Below, piece after piece: positions 48,125 to 56,870 of a stretch of DNA of 64,000 nucleotides. Within the stretch, counting starts at the first letter, position 1. Every line of letters starts with the position of its first letter. The notes beneath the pieces are model-generated. The model had not been told where the DNA came from. It was given only the letters and a program-made list of their open reading frames with translations, and did not search any database. The stretch is from Nitricoxidireducens sp046726235. Lineage in GTDB: Bacteria > Pseudomonadota > Gammaproteobacteria > Burkholderiales > Rhodocyclaceae. A program made the position numbers and the translations under genes. The stretch is taken from NCBI GenBank assembly GCA_046726235.1, contig JBKPAD010000010.1:124001-188000 (forward strand), written 5' to 3'.

Positions 48125-48928
48125 TTAGTCGACCTTGGCCTTGGCGCGCAGCTCCATGATGTGCTGCTCGACCATCTTCTGCTGCAGGCGCTGGGTGATC
48201 TGCGGCTTCACTTCGTCGAGGCTCGGCGCCTTCAGCTCGCGCGTGTCCTCGAGCATGATGACGTGCCAGCCGAAGTCGCTCTTCACCGGGGCTTCGGTGT
48301 ACTTGCCCTTCTCGAGCTGCGTCAGCGCCAGCGAGAACGGCTTGACGTAGCTGCCCGGGGTGGCCCAGCCGAGTTCGCCGCCGCGATCCTTGGAACCGGG
48401 ATCCTTCGACTGCTTGGCGAGTTCCTCGAACTTCTCGCCCTTCTTCAGGCGCTCGATGATCGCCTTGGCTTCGTCTTCCTTCTCGACGAGGATGTGGCGG
48501 GCCTTGAATTCCTTGTCGCCGAGCGCGCCGCGGATGCCGTCGTATTCCTTCTTGAGGGCGTCTTCCGTGACCGCGTGGCTGCGGACGTAGTCGTTCAGGT
48601 AGGCGCCGATCAGCACGCCCTGGCGCGCGAGGTCCATCTGGGCCTGCACTTCCGGCTTCTTGTCGATGCCCGTGCGGGTCGCTTCCTGGACCAGGATCTC
48701 GCGGCGCACGAGTTCTTCGCGCACGGCCTTGCGCAGGTCCTCCGAGTCCGGCTGGCCCTGGGCGACCTGCGCCGCCACGAGCGCGTCGGCGCGGTTGGCC
48801 GGAATGCTCTTGCCGTTGACGGTCGCGATCTTGTCGGACTTCTTGGCGTCCTTGGCCGCGACGGCCGGGGCAGCCGCGAAGGCGATGACCAGGGCGGCGA
48901 GGGAAGCGTTGAGGGCGGAACGATTCAT
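48125..48928 (-). CDS. Parvulin-type peptidylprolyl isomerase (PpiC/PrsA-like)
   Basis: A 267-residue periplasmic foldase. A signal peptide (about 1-25, SLAALVIAFAAAPAVAA) is followed by a SurA-like helical part and a rotamase domain at about 135-235 (FKARHILVEKEDEAKAIIER, GELGWATPGSYVKPFSLAL, SDFGWHVIMLED). It assists folding of exported and outer-membrane proteins. Its ATG overlaps the stop of the BolA-family gene. Confidence 0.92.
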   Translation of the reverse strand: MNRSALNASLAALVIAFAAAPAVAAKDAKKSDKIATVNGKSIPANRADALVAAQVAQGQPDSEDLRKAVREELVRREILVQEATRTGIDKKPEVQAQMDLARQGVLIGAYLNDYVRSHAVTEDALKKEYDGIRGALGDKEFKARHILVEKEDEAKAIIERLKKGEKFEELAKQSKDPGSKDRGGELGWATPGSYVKPFSLALTQLEKGKYTEAPVKSDFGWHVIMLEDTRELKAPSLDEVKPQITQRLQQKMVEQHIMELRAKAKVD

Positions 48929-49218
48929 TTCTTGTCCTTGGTGTCGGTATTTTCGGTTTCTTCGGGGGTCTTGGCGTCGATGCTGACGGCATGGATTTCG
49001 TGCTGCATCAGCGAGCCGAGGGCATCATACACCATACGATGCCGCGCCATCAGGGGCTTTCCGGCGAACTGCGCCGACACGATCGTCATGGTGAAATGGC
49101 CGCCGCCGGCGTGCGCTCCGGCGTGTCCGGCATGCTTCGCGCTGTCGTCGCGGATGTCGAGGCGAACGGGGGCGAGCGCGGCGAGGCGCTCGAGCATCGC
49201 CGCCACCACGGCGTTCAT
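48925..49218 (-). CDS. BolA family protein
   Basis: A 97-residue BolA protein. Family blocks are MNAVVAAMLERLAALAPVRL, then AHAGGGHFTMTIVSAQFAGK and LMARHRMVYDALGSLMQHEI; the conserved histidine is in HAVSIDAKTPEE. BolA proteins pair with monothiol glutaredoxins and handle iron-sulfur clusters. The gene overlaps yciI upstream and the isomerase gene downstream by four bases each. Confidence 0.92.
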   Translation of the reverse strand: MNAVVAAMLERLAALAPVRLDIRDDSAKHAGHAGAHAGGGHFTMTIVSAQFAGKPLMARHRMVYDALGSLMQHEIHAVSIDAKTPEETENTDTKDKK

Positions 49219-49517
49219 TTCGGGAAGACTTGCTTGAACGGCTTGACGCTGACGCCGGCATACACGCCCGCGGCGACGTAGGGGTCGGCGTCGGCCCAGG
49301 CTTGTGCGGCGTCGAGCGAGTCGAACTCGGCGACGATGACGCTGCCCGAGAAGCCGGCGGGCCCGGGATCGGGCGAGTCGATGGCGGGGCAGGGGCCGGC
49401 GAGCACCATGCGGCCTTCGGCCTGCAGCGCTTCGAGGCGCGCGAGGTGGGCGGGGCGCGCGGCGAGGCGCTTCTCGAGGCTGCCGGGGCGGTCCTCGCCG
49501 ACAATGGCGTAGAGCAT
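49215..49517 (-). CDS. YciI family protein
   Basis: A 100-residue ferredoxin-like-fold protein. The N-terminus MLYAIVGEDRPGSLEKRLAA and the conserved GSVIVAEFDSLDAAQAWADA DPY-type block place it in YciI, a family related to muconolactone isomerase with an active-site His-Asp pair; its role is unknown. It is coupled by overlaps to yciB and the BolA gene. Confidence 0.92.
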   Translation of the reverse strand: MLYAIVGEDRPGSLEKRLAARPAHLARLEALQAEGRMVLAGPCPAIDSPDPGPAGFSGSVIVAEFDSLDAAQAWADADPYVAAGVYAGVSVKPFKQVFPK

Positions 49518-50140
49518 CAGGTTTTCTCCTCTTCGACGTAGCGAGCAAGCCATAAGCCCTGGGCGATGACGAACGCGAACATCAGTCCCATGCCGCCGAA
49601 GAGCTTGAAGTTGACCCAGACGTCGGTCGGGTAGTTGAAGGCGATGAACAGGTTGGCACAGCCCATGAAGGCAAAGAAGCCGACCCACGCGAGGTTGAGG
49701 CGCCCCCACATCGGTTCCGGCAACTGCACCTGTTCGCCGAGCATCTTGCGGATCAGGTTGCGCCCGAACAGCGTCGCCGACGCCAGCAGCACGCCGGCGA
49801 ACAGCCAGTAGAGAACCGTCGGCTTCCACTTGATGAAGGTCTCGTCGCGGAACACCAGGGTCATGCCGCCGAACAGCACCACCAGCGCGAGGCTCGTCCA
49901 CAACATGCCATCGACCTTGCCGTGGCGGAACCAGACCCAGGCGATCTGTCCCGCCGTGGCGAGGATCACGACGACGGTGGCGACGAGGATCGGCGACTGC
50001 GCCGGCGGAAAGGCGGCGGCCATGCCGAGCGCGCCGAAGACGCCGTCGAGCAGCGCGGCCGCGGCATCCTTGCGGCCTTCGTAGTACTTGAAGGCGCCGA
50101 AGAACAGGATGACCGGGAAGAGGTCGAAGAGGAATTTCAT
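49517..50140 (-). CDS. yciB: Septation protein A / YciB (inner-membrane spanning)
   Basis: A 207-residue membrane protein with five or six helices. The N-terminus MKFLFDLFPVILFFGAFKYY and the blocks FIKWKPTVLYWLFAGVLL and WGRLNLAWVGFFAFMGCANL are diagnostic. YciB contributes to envelope integrity and lipid balance. It is the first gene of the yciB-yciI-bolA-ppi operon; msrB lies just upstream on the same strand. Confidence 0.95.
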   Translation of the reverse strand: MKFLFDLFPVILFFGAFKYYEGRKDAAAALLDGVFGALGMAAAFPPAQSPILVATVVVILATAGQIAWVWFRHGKVDGMLWTSLALVVLFGGMTLVFRDETFIKWKPTVLYWLFAGVLLASATLFGRNLIRKMLGEQVQLPEPMWGRLNLAWVGFFAFMGCANLFIAFNYPTDVWVNFKLFGGMGLMFAFVIAQGLWLARYVEEEKT

Positions 50141-50204
50141 GCGCCCGATTATACGGGCGCGTGCCGGCGGCCGCGGCGCTACGGCGACCCCGACGGCATC
50201 AGGC

Positions 50205-50597
50205 CTATTTGCGTTCCAGGTCGAGCGCGGCCGAGTTGATGCAGTAGCGCAGGCCCGTCGGCTGCGGGCCGTCGGGGAAGACGTGGCCGAGATGCGCGCC
50301 GCAGTTGCGGCAGACCACCTCGGTGCGCCGCATGCCATGGCTGGTGTCGACGTTCTCGGCGACGGCGTCGTTCTCTGCCGGCGAGGTGAAGCTGGGCCAG
50401 CCGCAGCCGGCGTCGAACTTGTCCTGCGAATCGAACAGTGCCGCGCCGCAGCAAACGCAGCGGTAGATGCCCTCGTCGTCGCAGTCCCAGTACTTGCCGG
50501 TGAAGGCGCGCTCGGTGCCTTTCTCGCGCGTGACGTGGTACTGGGCGTCGGTCAATTCGGCGCGCCACTCGGCATCTGTTTTATCGACTCTGCGCAT
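50205..50597 (-). CDS. msrB: Peptide-methionine (R)-S-oxide reductase
   Basis: A 130-residue reductase of R-methionine sulfoxide in proteins. The catalytic cysteine is C119 in LRYCINSAAL. Structural zinc is held by C47, C50, C96 and C99. C65 in DAGCGWPSF is a possible resolving residue. The start MRRVDKTDAEWRAELTDAQY is preferred to an upstream in-frame codon at 50624. Confidence 0.95.
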   Translation of the reverse strand: MRRVDKTDAEWRAELTDAQYHVTREKGTERAFTGKYWDCDDEGIYRCVCCGAALFDSQDKFDAGCGWPSFTSPAENDAVAENVDTSHGMRRTEVVCRNCGAHLGHVFPDGPQPTGLRYCINSAALDLERK

Positions 50598-50610
50598 GGG
50601 ACGGGCTCCG

Positions 50611-50616
50611 TATAAT
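50611..50616 (+). promoter_or_regulatory. -10 box for the 50645-52296 operon
   Basis: A consensus TATAAT, giving a start near 50623 and a leader of about 22 bases with a GGAG site at 50631-50634. A convincing -35 box is not seen. Confidence 0.55.
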
Positions 50617-50644
50617 CGCGGCACTGTTTCGGAGCCATTTTCCC

Positions 50645-51052
50645 ATGCGCAAGTTCCTCGCCGGTTTCTTCCTGTCCGTATTCTCGCTGCTCGCGCTCGC
50701 CGCGGACGACCCGCCGCTGGTCGCCGGACTCAAGGCGCTCGATGCGCCGATCAAGGTCATCGCACGCGAAACGGCGAAGGGCCGGCAGGCCGATTTCGAC
50801 GCGCTGGGCAGGGCGATCGCCGAGGCCGACGTGGCCTGGAAGGCGGCCATGGCCGATGCGCTCGACGTCGAGAGCTACGGCATCCCTGCCCCCCAGCACG
50901 ACGAGGTGCGGCGCACCGTGCGGCTCATGGACATGCTGGTCGGCTACGCCGGGGACGCCTGGAAGCGCGGCGACCACGGCCTGGTGCTGCGCGCGGCCGA
51001 GCGCCTGCCCGAACCCTACGCCAAACTCGCGGCGGCGCTGGGCTTGCGCTGA
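50645..51052 (+). CDS. Small secreted protein of unknown function
   Basis: A 135-residue protein with a clear signal peptide (MRKFLAGFFLSVFSLLALAA). The mature chain is helical (LKALDAPIKVIARETAKGRQ, RRTVRLMDMLVGYAGDAWKR) and has no cysteines. The stop overlaps the dadA ATG. Family not recognised. Confidence 0.8.
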   Translation: MRKFLAGFFLSVFSLLALAADDPPLVAGLKALDAPIKVIARETAKGRQADFDALGRAIAEADVAWKAAMADALDVESYGIPAPQHDEVRRTVRLMDMLVGYAGDAWKRGDHGLVLRAAERLPEPYAKLAAALGLR

Positions 51053-52296
51053 TGCGCATCGCCGTCCTCGGCGCCGGCCTGCTGGGCGTCTCGTCCGCCT
51101 GGCACCTGGCGGAGGACGGCCATGAAGTGACGGTCGTCGACCGCGAACCGGGCGCGGCCCTCCAGACCAGCTTCGCCAACGGCGGCCAGATCTCGACCAG
51201 CCACGCCGAGCCGTGGGCGAACCCGCGCGTGCCGCTGCAGGTGCTCAAGTGGCTCGGCCGTGAGGATTCGCCGCTGCTGTGGCGCCTGCGTGCCGATCCC
51301 GCGCAGTGGGCCTGGGGCCTGCGTTTCCTCGTCGAGTGCGCACCGGCGCGCACGCGCGCCAACATCGTGGCGATCCTGCGCCTCGCGCTCTACAGTCGCG
51401 AGCGCCTGCGCGCGCTGCGTGCGCAGCTCGGACTCGAATACGATCAGTTGACGCGCGGCATCCTCCACTTCTACACGGACGCGGACGAATACGAACACGC
51501 GCTGCCGCAAGCGGCGCTGATGCGCGAGTTCGGCTGCGAGCGCGTGCCGAAGAGCGGGGCCGAATGCCTCGAGATCGAGCCGGCGCTGCGCGACTCGACG
51601 GTGCCCATCGTCGGCGGCACCTACACGGCCGGCGACGAATCCGGCGACGCGCACAAGTTTACGCTGGAACTCGCGCGCCGCTGCGCCGAGCGCGGCGTGG
51701 CGTTTCGTTACGACGCAGCCATCGAGGCCTTGCGCGAAGAGGGTGGAAGGGTGGCCGGCGTGCTGCTGGCCGACGGCAGCGTGCTGACGGCCGACGCCTA
51801 CGTCGTCGCGCTCGGCAGCCATTCGCCGCTGCTGACGCGGCCGCTGGGCATCGACCTCCCTGTGTATCCGGCCAAGGGCTACTCGGTGACGATCCCGCTC
51901 GAAGCGGGCGAGGGGCCGGCGGTGAGCCTGACCGACGACGGCCACAAGATCGTTTTCTCGCGCCTCGGCCAGCGCCTGCGCGTCGCCGGCACGGCGGAGT
52001 TCGCCGGCTACGACCGCTCGATCAACGCCACGCGCTGCGCATCCATTGTGCGCCGCGTCGCCGCCATCTTCCCGCACACGGCGGGACGCGGAGGAATCGA
52101 GTATTGGGCGGGACTGCGCCCGGCGACGCCGGGCAACGTGCCGCTGGTCGGCCGCACGCGGCTGGAGAACCTTTTCGTCAACACGGGGCATGGCACGCTG
52201 GGCTGGACCATGGCCTGCGGCTCGGGGAAACTGCTCGCCGACCTCGTCGCGGGCCGTGCGCCGGACATCGACCCGGCGCCTTACCGGGTCGGCTGA
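51052..52296 (+). CDS. dadA: D-amino acid dehydrogenase
   Basis: A 414-residue flavoprotein of the DadA family that oxidises D-amino acids and passes electrons to the respiratory chain. The FAD-binding motif GAGLLG is at residues 7-12 in MRIAVLGAGLLGVSSAWHLA, with acidic partner in VTVVDREPG. Further blocks are NGGQISTSHAEPWANP, YPAKGYSVTIPL and YWAGLRPATPGNVPLVG with NTGHGTLGWTMACGSG near the end. The length is near the family norm. It ends three bases from the convergent DUF2863 gene. Confidence 0.93.
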   Translation: MRIAVLGAGLLGVSSAWHLAEDGHEVTVVDREPGAALQTSFANGGQISTSHAEPWANPRVPLQVLKWLGREDSPLLWRLRADPAQWAWGLRFLVECAPARTRANIVAILRLALYSRERLRALRAQLGLEYDQLTRGILHFYTDADEYEHALPQAALMREFGCERVPKSGAECLEIEPALRDSTVPIVGGTYTAGDESGDAHKFTLELARRCAERGVAFRYDAAIEALREEGGRVAGVLLADGSVLTADAYVVALGSHSPLLTRPLGIDLPVYPAKGYSVTIPLEAGEGPAVSLTDDGHKIVFSRLGQRLRVAGTAEFAGYDRSINATRCASIVRRVAAIFPHTAGRGGIEYWAGLRPATPGNVPLVGRTRLENLFVNTGHGTLGWTMACGSGKLLADLVAGRAPDIDPAPYRVG

Positions 52297-52299
52297 TCC

Positions 52300-53499
52300 T
52301 TAGTGCAGGTGGCGGGGGGCCGACTCCGCCTGCTCTTCCGGCAACTCCGCGTGCACCGGCTCGCCTTCGGCGTTCGGATAGAGCGGGGCGCCGCAATCGT
52401 CGCAGTATTCGAGCGGGAAGCGGTCGTCGAGGCTGACGACGTCCTTGAGGCCGGCCTCGTGCAGGACGAGTTCGACCTGGGCCGGGGCGTCGGACGATTC
52501 GTCCTCGTTCTCCAGCAGCGGCCAGACCACGCCGTGGACGACGTCCGGGCTCTGCTTGAGCGTGAAGCCGATGCGGTATTCCTCGATCTGGCGGTCGTAG
52601 AACGGCGCCACGACGGCGCGCAGTTCGGTGGCGGCGACGTTCAGCGTCGTCTGCAGGAAGGCGACGGCGGCGCGCAGCGAGTATGGGCGCGAGGCGCGGT
52701 CGGCTTCGCGGGCGGCCGCGTGGTAGGGCTGCGGCAGCAGCATCTCGATGGCGCAGGCGGGCAGCAGGGGACGCACGGCGTCCCCGCCCTGGATGCGCCA
52801 CTGCTTGATGGCTTCGGCGCGCGAGCCGTCTTCTTCCTGCCAGCGGAACACCGGGCTGCCGCACGGCGCCGCGACGGCGCCGATCAGGTAGCGCGTGTCG
52901 GAGAGGAAGTTGACCGTCTCGGCCATCTGGCCGGCGTCGAGCTTGATGTCGCGGTCGTGCAGCGCGGCCTTGGCGAGCTTGGCCGTCAGCGCGGCGGTTT
53001 CGCTGTAGCTCTGCGGCAACTGGTCGGGGCTATAGAAGAAGTTGGCAAGCGAGAGGCGCACGTCCTTGGCGAGAACGTGGGCTTGCAGCTGCACGCGGGC
53101 GGCCTGCAGCGCCTCCGCCGCGATGGCGCCGGAGGGAATCGTGAAACGCGACCAGGCGAGCACCGGCGCGGCGATCAGCAGCACGTCCTGCGGCTTGACG
53201 CCGCCTTCGGCGCCTTCGGTGCGGCGGCTTTCGCAGCACGACTCGATCATGTCCGCCAGTTCGTCGTAGGCGCGGCCGCCGACGCCGTAGAGGTGGTCGA
53301 GCGCGCCGGTGAGCGCGGTTTCGTCGCCGTCGGCCAGCAGGCGGTCGACGAGCGATCCCAGGCGCGCTTCCCAGAAGCTGTCCTCGATGCGGCTGCTCGA
53401 CTGGGAAATGCTCATCGCCAGGCGGATCAACTGGTCGGTGTCGGGAGTCTGCTTGGTGCGGCGGGTGAAGCGCGGGCGTTTCATGGCAAATGCATCCAT
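52300..53499 (-). CDS. DUF2863 family protein
   Basis: A 399-residue soluble protein matching DUF2863, a family I know mainly from betaproteobacteria (KRPRFTRRTKQTPDTDQLIR, SRIEDSFWEARLGSLVDRLL). A C-terminal CDDCG and ending acidic tail are visible (EYCDDCGAPLYPNAEGEPVH). Either the methionine at 53499 or the one at 53484 could be the start. No function is known. Confidence 0.85.
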   Translation of the reverse strand: MDAFAMKRPRFTRRTKQTPDTDQLIRLAMSISQSSSRIEDSFWEARLGSLVDRLLADGDETALTGALDHLYGVGGRAYDELADMIESCCESRRTEGAEGGVKPQDVLLIAAPVLAWSRFTIPSGAIAAEALQAARVQLQAHVLAKDVRLSLANFFYSPDQLPQSYSETAALTAKLAKAALHDRDIKLDAGQMAETVNFLSDTRYLIGAVAAPCGSPVFRWQEEDGSRAEAIKQWRIQGGDAVRPLLPACAIEMLLPQPYHAAAREADRASRPYSLRAAVAFLQTTLNVAATELRAVVAPFYDRQIEEYRIGFTLKQSPDVVHGVVWPLLENEDESSDAPAQVELVLHEAGLKDVVSLDDRFPLEYCDDCGAPLYPNAEGEPVHAELPEEQAESAPRHLH

Positions 53500-53614
53500 G
53501 TGCGAAGGTATCGCTAAAGTTTTAGCGAACCGAAAATGTTACCAGCTATCCCATGGAGGCGGTAAGGAAAGAAGCTGGTAAACTCCGCGCCGCTTCGTTA
53601 CCGACGATACCGAC

Positions 53615-54253
53615 ATGTTTTCCAAGCTGATGCCCCAAGAGGGCAAGTTTTTCGACCTTTTCAACAGCCATGCGGAACTGGTCGTACAGGGAGCCCATCA
53701 GCTGGCGATCCTCGTCGCCGACCTGGCCGAGGGCGCAGACACCGTCGCCGGACATGCCCAGTCCATCGACGAGATCGAGAAAAAGGCCGACCGGATCACG
53801 CACGACACCGTCGCGCTGCTGCATACGACCTTCAATACTCCGCTCGATCGCGACGAAATCCATCAGTTGATCTCGAAACTCGACGACATTCTCGACCTGA
53901 TCCAGGACGTCGCCGAGTCGATGCACCTCTACGACGTGCGCCGGCTGACGGAGGAATCCCGGCAACTGGCCGACATCAGCGTCTCGTGCTGCGAGCGCGT
54001 GCGCTCCGCCGTGTCCCTGCTGTCCAATATGGACAACGCCGGCGCCATCATCAAGGTCTGCCAGGAGATCGACCAGCTCGAGTCCGACGCCGACCGCGTC
54101 ATGCGCACCGGCATCATCAAGCTGTTCCGCGAAGAGGCCGACGTGCGCGAACTGATCAAGCAGAAAGGCATCTACGAACTGCTCGAGACCGTCACCGACC
54201 GCTGCGAGGACGTGGCGAACATCATCGAAGGCATCGTGCTCGAGAATTCCTGA
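53615..54253 (+). CDS. DUF47 (PhoU-like) protein
   Basis: A 212-residue helical protein of the DUF47 family, which is related to PhoU. It consists of paired helices (VVQGAHQLAILVADLAEG, IEKKADRITHDTVALLHTTF, LISKLDDILDLIQDVAESMH, LETVTDRCEDVANIIEGIVL) with the E-x-x-A-D metal-binding-type repeats. It lies 12 bases before pit, the usual arrangement, and probably regulates Pit. Confidence 0.93.
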   Translation: MFSKLMPQEGKFFDLFNSHAELVVQGAHQLAILVADLAEGADTVAGHAQSIDEIEKKADRITHDTVALLHTTFNTPLDRDEIHQLISKLDDILDLIQDVAESMHLYDVRRLTEESRQLADISVSCCERVRSAVSLLSNMDNAGAIIKVCQEIDQLESDADRVMRTGIIKLFREEADVRELIKQKGIYELLETVTDRCEDVANIIEGIVLENS

Positions 54254-54265
54254 CGGCACCGCCAA

Positions 54266-55273
54266 ATGCAGGGTCTCGAAATCAGTCTCAGCGTGATCGT
54301 GGTGCTGGTGCTCCTGGCACTGGCCTTCGACTTCATGAACGGCTTCCACGACGCGGCGAACTCCATCGCCACGATCGTCTCGACCGGCGTGCTCAAGCCG
54401 CAGCACGCCGTCGCCTGGGCCGCCTTCTTCAACGTCATCGCCGTGTTCGTGTTTCACCTCAAGGTGGCGACGACGATCGGCAAGGGAACGATCGATCCGG
54501 CCATCGTCGACCACTACGTCGTCTTCGGTGCGCTGGTCGGCGCCATCGTCTGGAACATCATCACCTGGTACTACGGCATCCCGTCGAGTTCCTCGCATGC
54601 GCTGATCGGCGGCCTCGTCGGCGCGGCGGTGGCGAAGTCGGGCCCCGACTCGCTGATCCTCGCCGGCGTCGGCAAGACCGTGCTGTTCATCTTCGTCGCG
54701 CCGGTGCTCGGCTTCGTGCTCGGGGGGCTGCTCATGATCCTGGTCGCCTGGATATGCAACCGCACGACGCCGCGCAAGGTGGACAAGAGCTTCCGTCGCC
54801 TGCAGTTGGTCTCGGCGTCGCTCTATAGCCTCGGCCACGGCGGTAACGATGCGCAGAAGACCATCGGCATCATCTGGATGCTGCTGCTCGCCGCCGGAAT
54901 CTCGAAGACCGGCGAATCGGTCCCGACCTGGGTGATCGTTTCCTGCTACACGGCGATGGGCCTGGGCACCATGTTCGGCGGCTGGCGCATCGTCAAGACC
55001 ATGGGCCAGCGCATCACCAAGCTCAGGCCGGTCGGCGGCTTCTGCGCCGAGACCGGCGGTGCGGTGACGCTGTTCATGGCCACGATGCTGGGCATCCCGG
55101 TGTCGACGACGCACACCATCACCGGCGCCATCGTCGGCGTCGGTTCGACGCACGGCGCCCGCAACGTGCGCTGGGGCGTCGCCGGCAGCATCGTCTGGGC
55201 CTGGGTGCTGACGATCCCGGCCAGCGCGCTGATGGCTGCGATCGCCTGGTATATCGGCCGCCTGATCCTCTGA
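54266..55273 (+). CDS. pit: Inorganic phosphate transporter, Pit family
   Basis: A 335-residue low-affinity, proton-driven carrier of metal-phosphate. The two signature repeats are DFMNGFHDAANSIATIVSTG and, in the second half, GIPVSTTHTITGAIVGVG and LGHGGNDAQKTIGIIW. About ten helices are seen. It forms an operon with DUF47. Confidence 0.95.
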   Translation: MQGLEISLSVIVVLVLLALAFDFMNGFHDAANSIATIVSTGVLKPQHAVAWAAFFNVIAVFVFHLKVATTIGKGTIDPAIVDHYVVFGALVGAIVWNIITWYYGIPSSSSHALIGGLVGAAVAKSGPDSLILAGVGKTVLFIFVAPVLGFVLGGLLMILVAWICNRTTPRKVDKSFRRLQLVSASLYSLGHGGNDAQKTIGIIWMLLLAAGISKTGESVPTWVIVSCYTAMGLGTMFGGWRIVKTMGQRITKLRPVGGFCAETGGAVTLFMATMLGIPVSTTHTITGAIVGVGSTHGARNVRWGVAGSIVWAWVLTIPASALMAAIAWYIGRLIL

Positions 55274-55288
55274 CGGGCTCCGGCCCGG

Positions 55289-55621
55289 ATGGACAATCCC
55301 TGCACCTCCTGCGGCGCCTGCTGCGCCACTTTCCGCGTCACCTTCTATTGCGGTGAACTCGACGACGAGCCGGGCGGCCGCGTGCCGGCCGGCCTCGCCG
55401 AACGCGTGACCACGGTGATGGCCTGCATGCGCGGCACCGCGCGCCAGCCGCCGCGCTGCGTGGCGCTGCGCGGCGAGATCGGCAAAGGCGTATCCTGCGC
55501 GATCTACGAATCGCGGCCGAGCCCGTGCAGCGAGTTCTCGCCGCTGTCGGCCGTCGGCCGCGGTGACGATGCCTGCAACGACGCGCGCCGCCGCCACAAC
55601 CTGCCGCCCCTGCAACCATGA
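55289..55621 (+). CDS. YkgJ family cysteine cluster protein
   Basis: A 110-residue protein with clustered cysteines that would bind iron-sulfur or zinc: CTSCGACC near the N-terminus, a C in PRCVAL, and C in VSCAIYESRPSPCSEF. It follows pit by 15 bases and overlaps the FmdE-like gene by four. Role unknown. Confidence 0.88.
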   Translation: MDNPCTSCGACCATFRVTFYCGELDDEPGGRVPAGLAERVTTVMACMRGTARQPPRCVALRGEIGKGVSCAIYESRPSPCSEFSPLSAVGRGDDACNDARRRHNLPPLQP

Positions 55622-56217
55622 GCTTTCCCGACTTCTTCGACCGTGCGCCCGTGATCGCCATGTGCGATCCGCTCGCCGACTTCCTCGGTGCCGCTGAGGG
55701 CGGCGTCATCGAATACCGCTTCGCCGACGCCGTCCGCCTCGCCGGCCATTCCTGCCCGACCGTGGCCTCGGCCTTCCTGATGGTGCGCGCCGCGCTGAAG
55801 GCGCTCTACGGCGAGGAGTTGCCGCGCCGCGGCGAGATCCGCGTCGACATGGCCGAGGCGCGCGACGCCGGTGTCGCGGGCGTCATGGCTGCCGTGGCAA
55901 CGCTGGTCACCGGCGCTGCCGACGAGGGCGGCTTCAAGGGGCTGGCCGGGCAGTTCACGCGGCGCGGGCGCCTGTTCTTTGCTGCCGGAGGTCCCGGCAC
56001 GCTGCACCTGACGCGCCTCGACACCGGCGCCGCGGTCACGGCCTCCGTGCAACTGGAGTCGATTCCCGGCGATCCGCGCATGGGCGAACTCATGCCGGCG
56101 TGCCTCGCCGGCCAAGCCACTCCCGAGGAGCGTGGCCTGTTCGGCGAACTTTGGCAGGATCGCGTGCGCCGCATACTGGAGCGCGCCGACGATCCCGAAG
56201 TGATCCGGATTTCGTAG
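55618..56217 (+). CDS. FmdE-like protein
   Basis: A 199-residue protein resembling the E subunit of formylmethanofuran dehydrogenase: RLAGHSCPTVASAFLMVRAA corresponds to the H-x-C-P-x-x block, and VAGVMAAVATLVTGAADEGG to the metal-site region. The C-terminal zinc-ribbon of true FmdE is absent. In non-methanogens such proteins are of unknown role. The preceding cysteine-cluster gene overlaps it, so the two may act together. It ends 19 bases before the LexA box region. Confidence 0.7.
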   Translation: MSFPDFFDRAPVIAMCDPLADFLGAAEGGVIEYRFADAVRLAGHSCPTVASAFLMVRAALKALYGEELPRRGEIRVDMAEARDAGVAGVMAAVATLVTGAADEGGFKGLAGQFTRRGRLFFAAGGPGTLHLTRLDTGAAVTASVQLESIPGDPRMGELMPACLAGQATPEERGLFGELWQDRVRRILERADDPEVIRIS

Positions 56218-56233
56218 CGCTTGCTTTTCTGAC

Positions 56234-56259
56234 GGGTACTGTATAAAAATACAGTACCC
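56234..56259. promoter_or_regulatory. LexA (SOS) box before lexA
   Basis: The core TACTGTATAAAAATACAGTA (56237-56256) is a near-perfect match to the CTGT-N8-ACAG consensus, and the outer GGG/CCC extends the palindrome to 26 bases. It lies 14 bases before the AGGAGG ribosome binding site region of lexA and probably overlaps the promoter, so LexA represses its own operon. Confidence 0.95.
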
Positions 56260-56273
56260 GCAGGAGGCAAGCC

Positions 56274-56870
56274 ATGGCAGACGATCTCACCCCGCGCCAG
56301 CGGGAAATCCTCGATTTCATCCGCAACACGCTCGAAGTGTTCGGCGCGCCGCCGACGCGCGCCGAGATTGCCGGCGCTTTCGGCTTCGCCTCGCACAATG
56401 CCGCCGAAGACCATCTGAAGGCGCTGGCGAAGAAGGGCGCCGTGGTGCTCGATCCGCGTTCCGCGCGCGGCATCCGCCTGGTCGAGCAGCTCGGCCTGCC
56501 GCTGATCGGCTCGGTCGCCGCCGGCAGCCCGATCCTCGCCGTCGAGAACCAGCTCGGCCGCATCCAGTTCGATCCGAATCTCTTCAGCCCGCGCGCCGAC
56601 TACCTGCTCAAGGTGCGCGGCAACAGCATGACCGGCGCCGGCATCCTCGACGGCGACCTGCTCGCCGTGCACAAGACCGCCGAGGCTAGGTCCGGCCAGA
56701 TCGTCGTCGCCCGCATCGAGGACGAGGTGACGGTCAAGCGCCTGAGCCAGAAGGGCGCGCGCATCGAACTCGTCGCCGAGAATCCCGATTACGCGCCGAT
56801 CGTCGTCGATGGGCCGCTGGCCATCGAAGGGCTCGCCGTCGGCCTGATCCGCAATGGGAGCGCACTCTGA
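56274..56870 (+). CDS. lexA: SOS repressor LexA
   Basis: A 198-residue repressor. The winged helix (residues 1-70, TPRQREILDFIRNTLEVFGA then PPTRAEIAGAFGFASHNAAE) is followed by the self-cleaving domain with cleavage site A83-G84, nucleophile S118 (RGNSMTGAGI) and K155 (TVKRL). A GCAGGAGGCAAGCC leader gives a strong ribosome binding site. It overlaps imuA by one base and heads the translesion operon. Confidence 0.97.
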   Translation: MADDLTPRQREILDFIRNTLEVFGAPPTRAEIAGAFGFASHNAAEDHLKALAKKGAVVLDPRSARGIRLVEQLGLPLIGSVAAGSPILAVENQLGRIQFDPNLFSPRADYLLKVRGNSMTGAGILDGDLLAVHKTAEARSGQIVVARIEDEVTVKRLSQKGARIELVAENPDYAPIVVDGPLAIEGLAVGLIRNGSAL

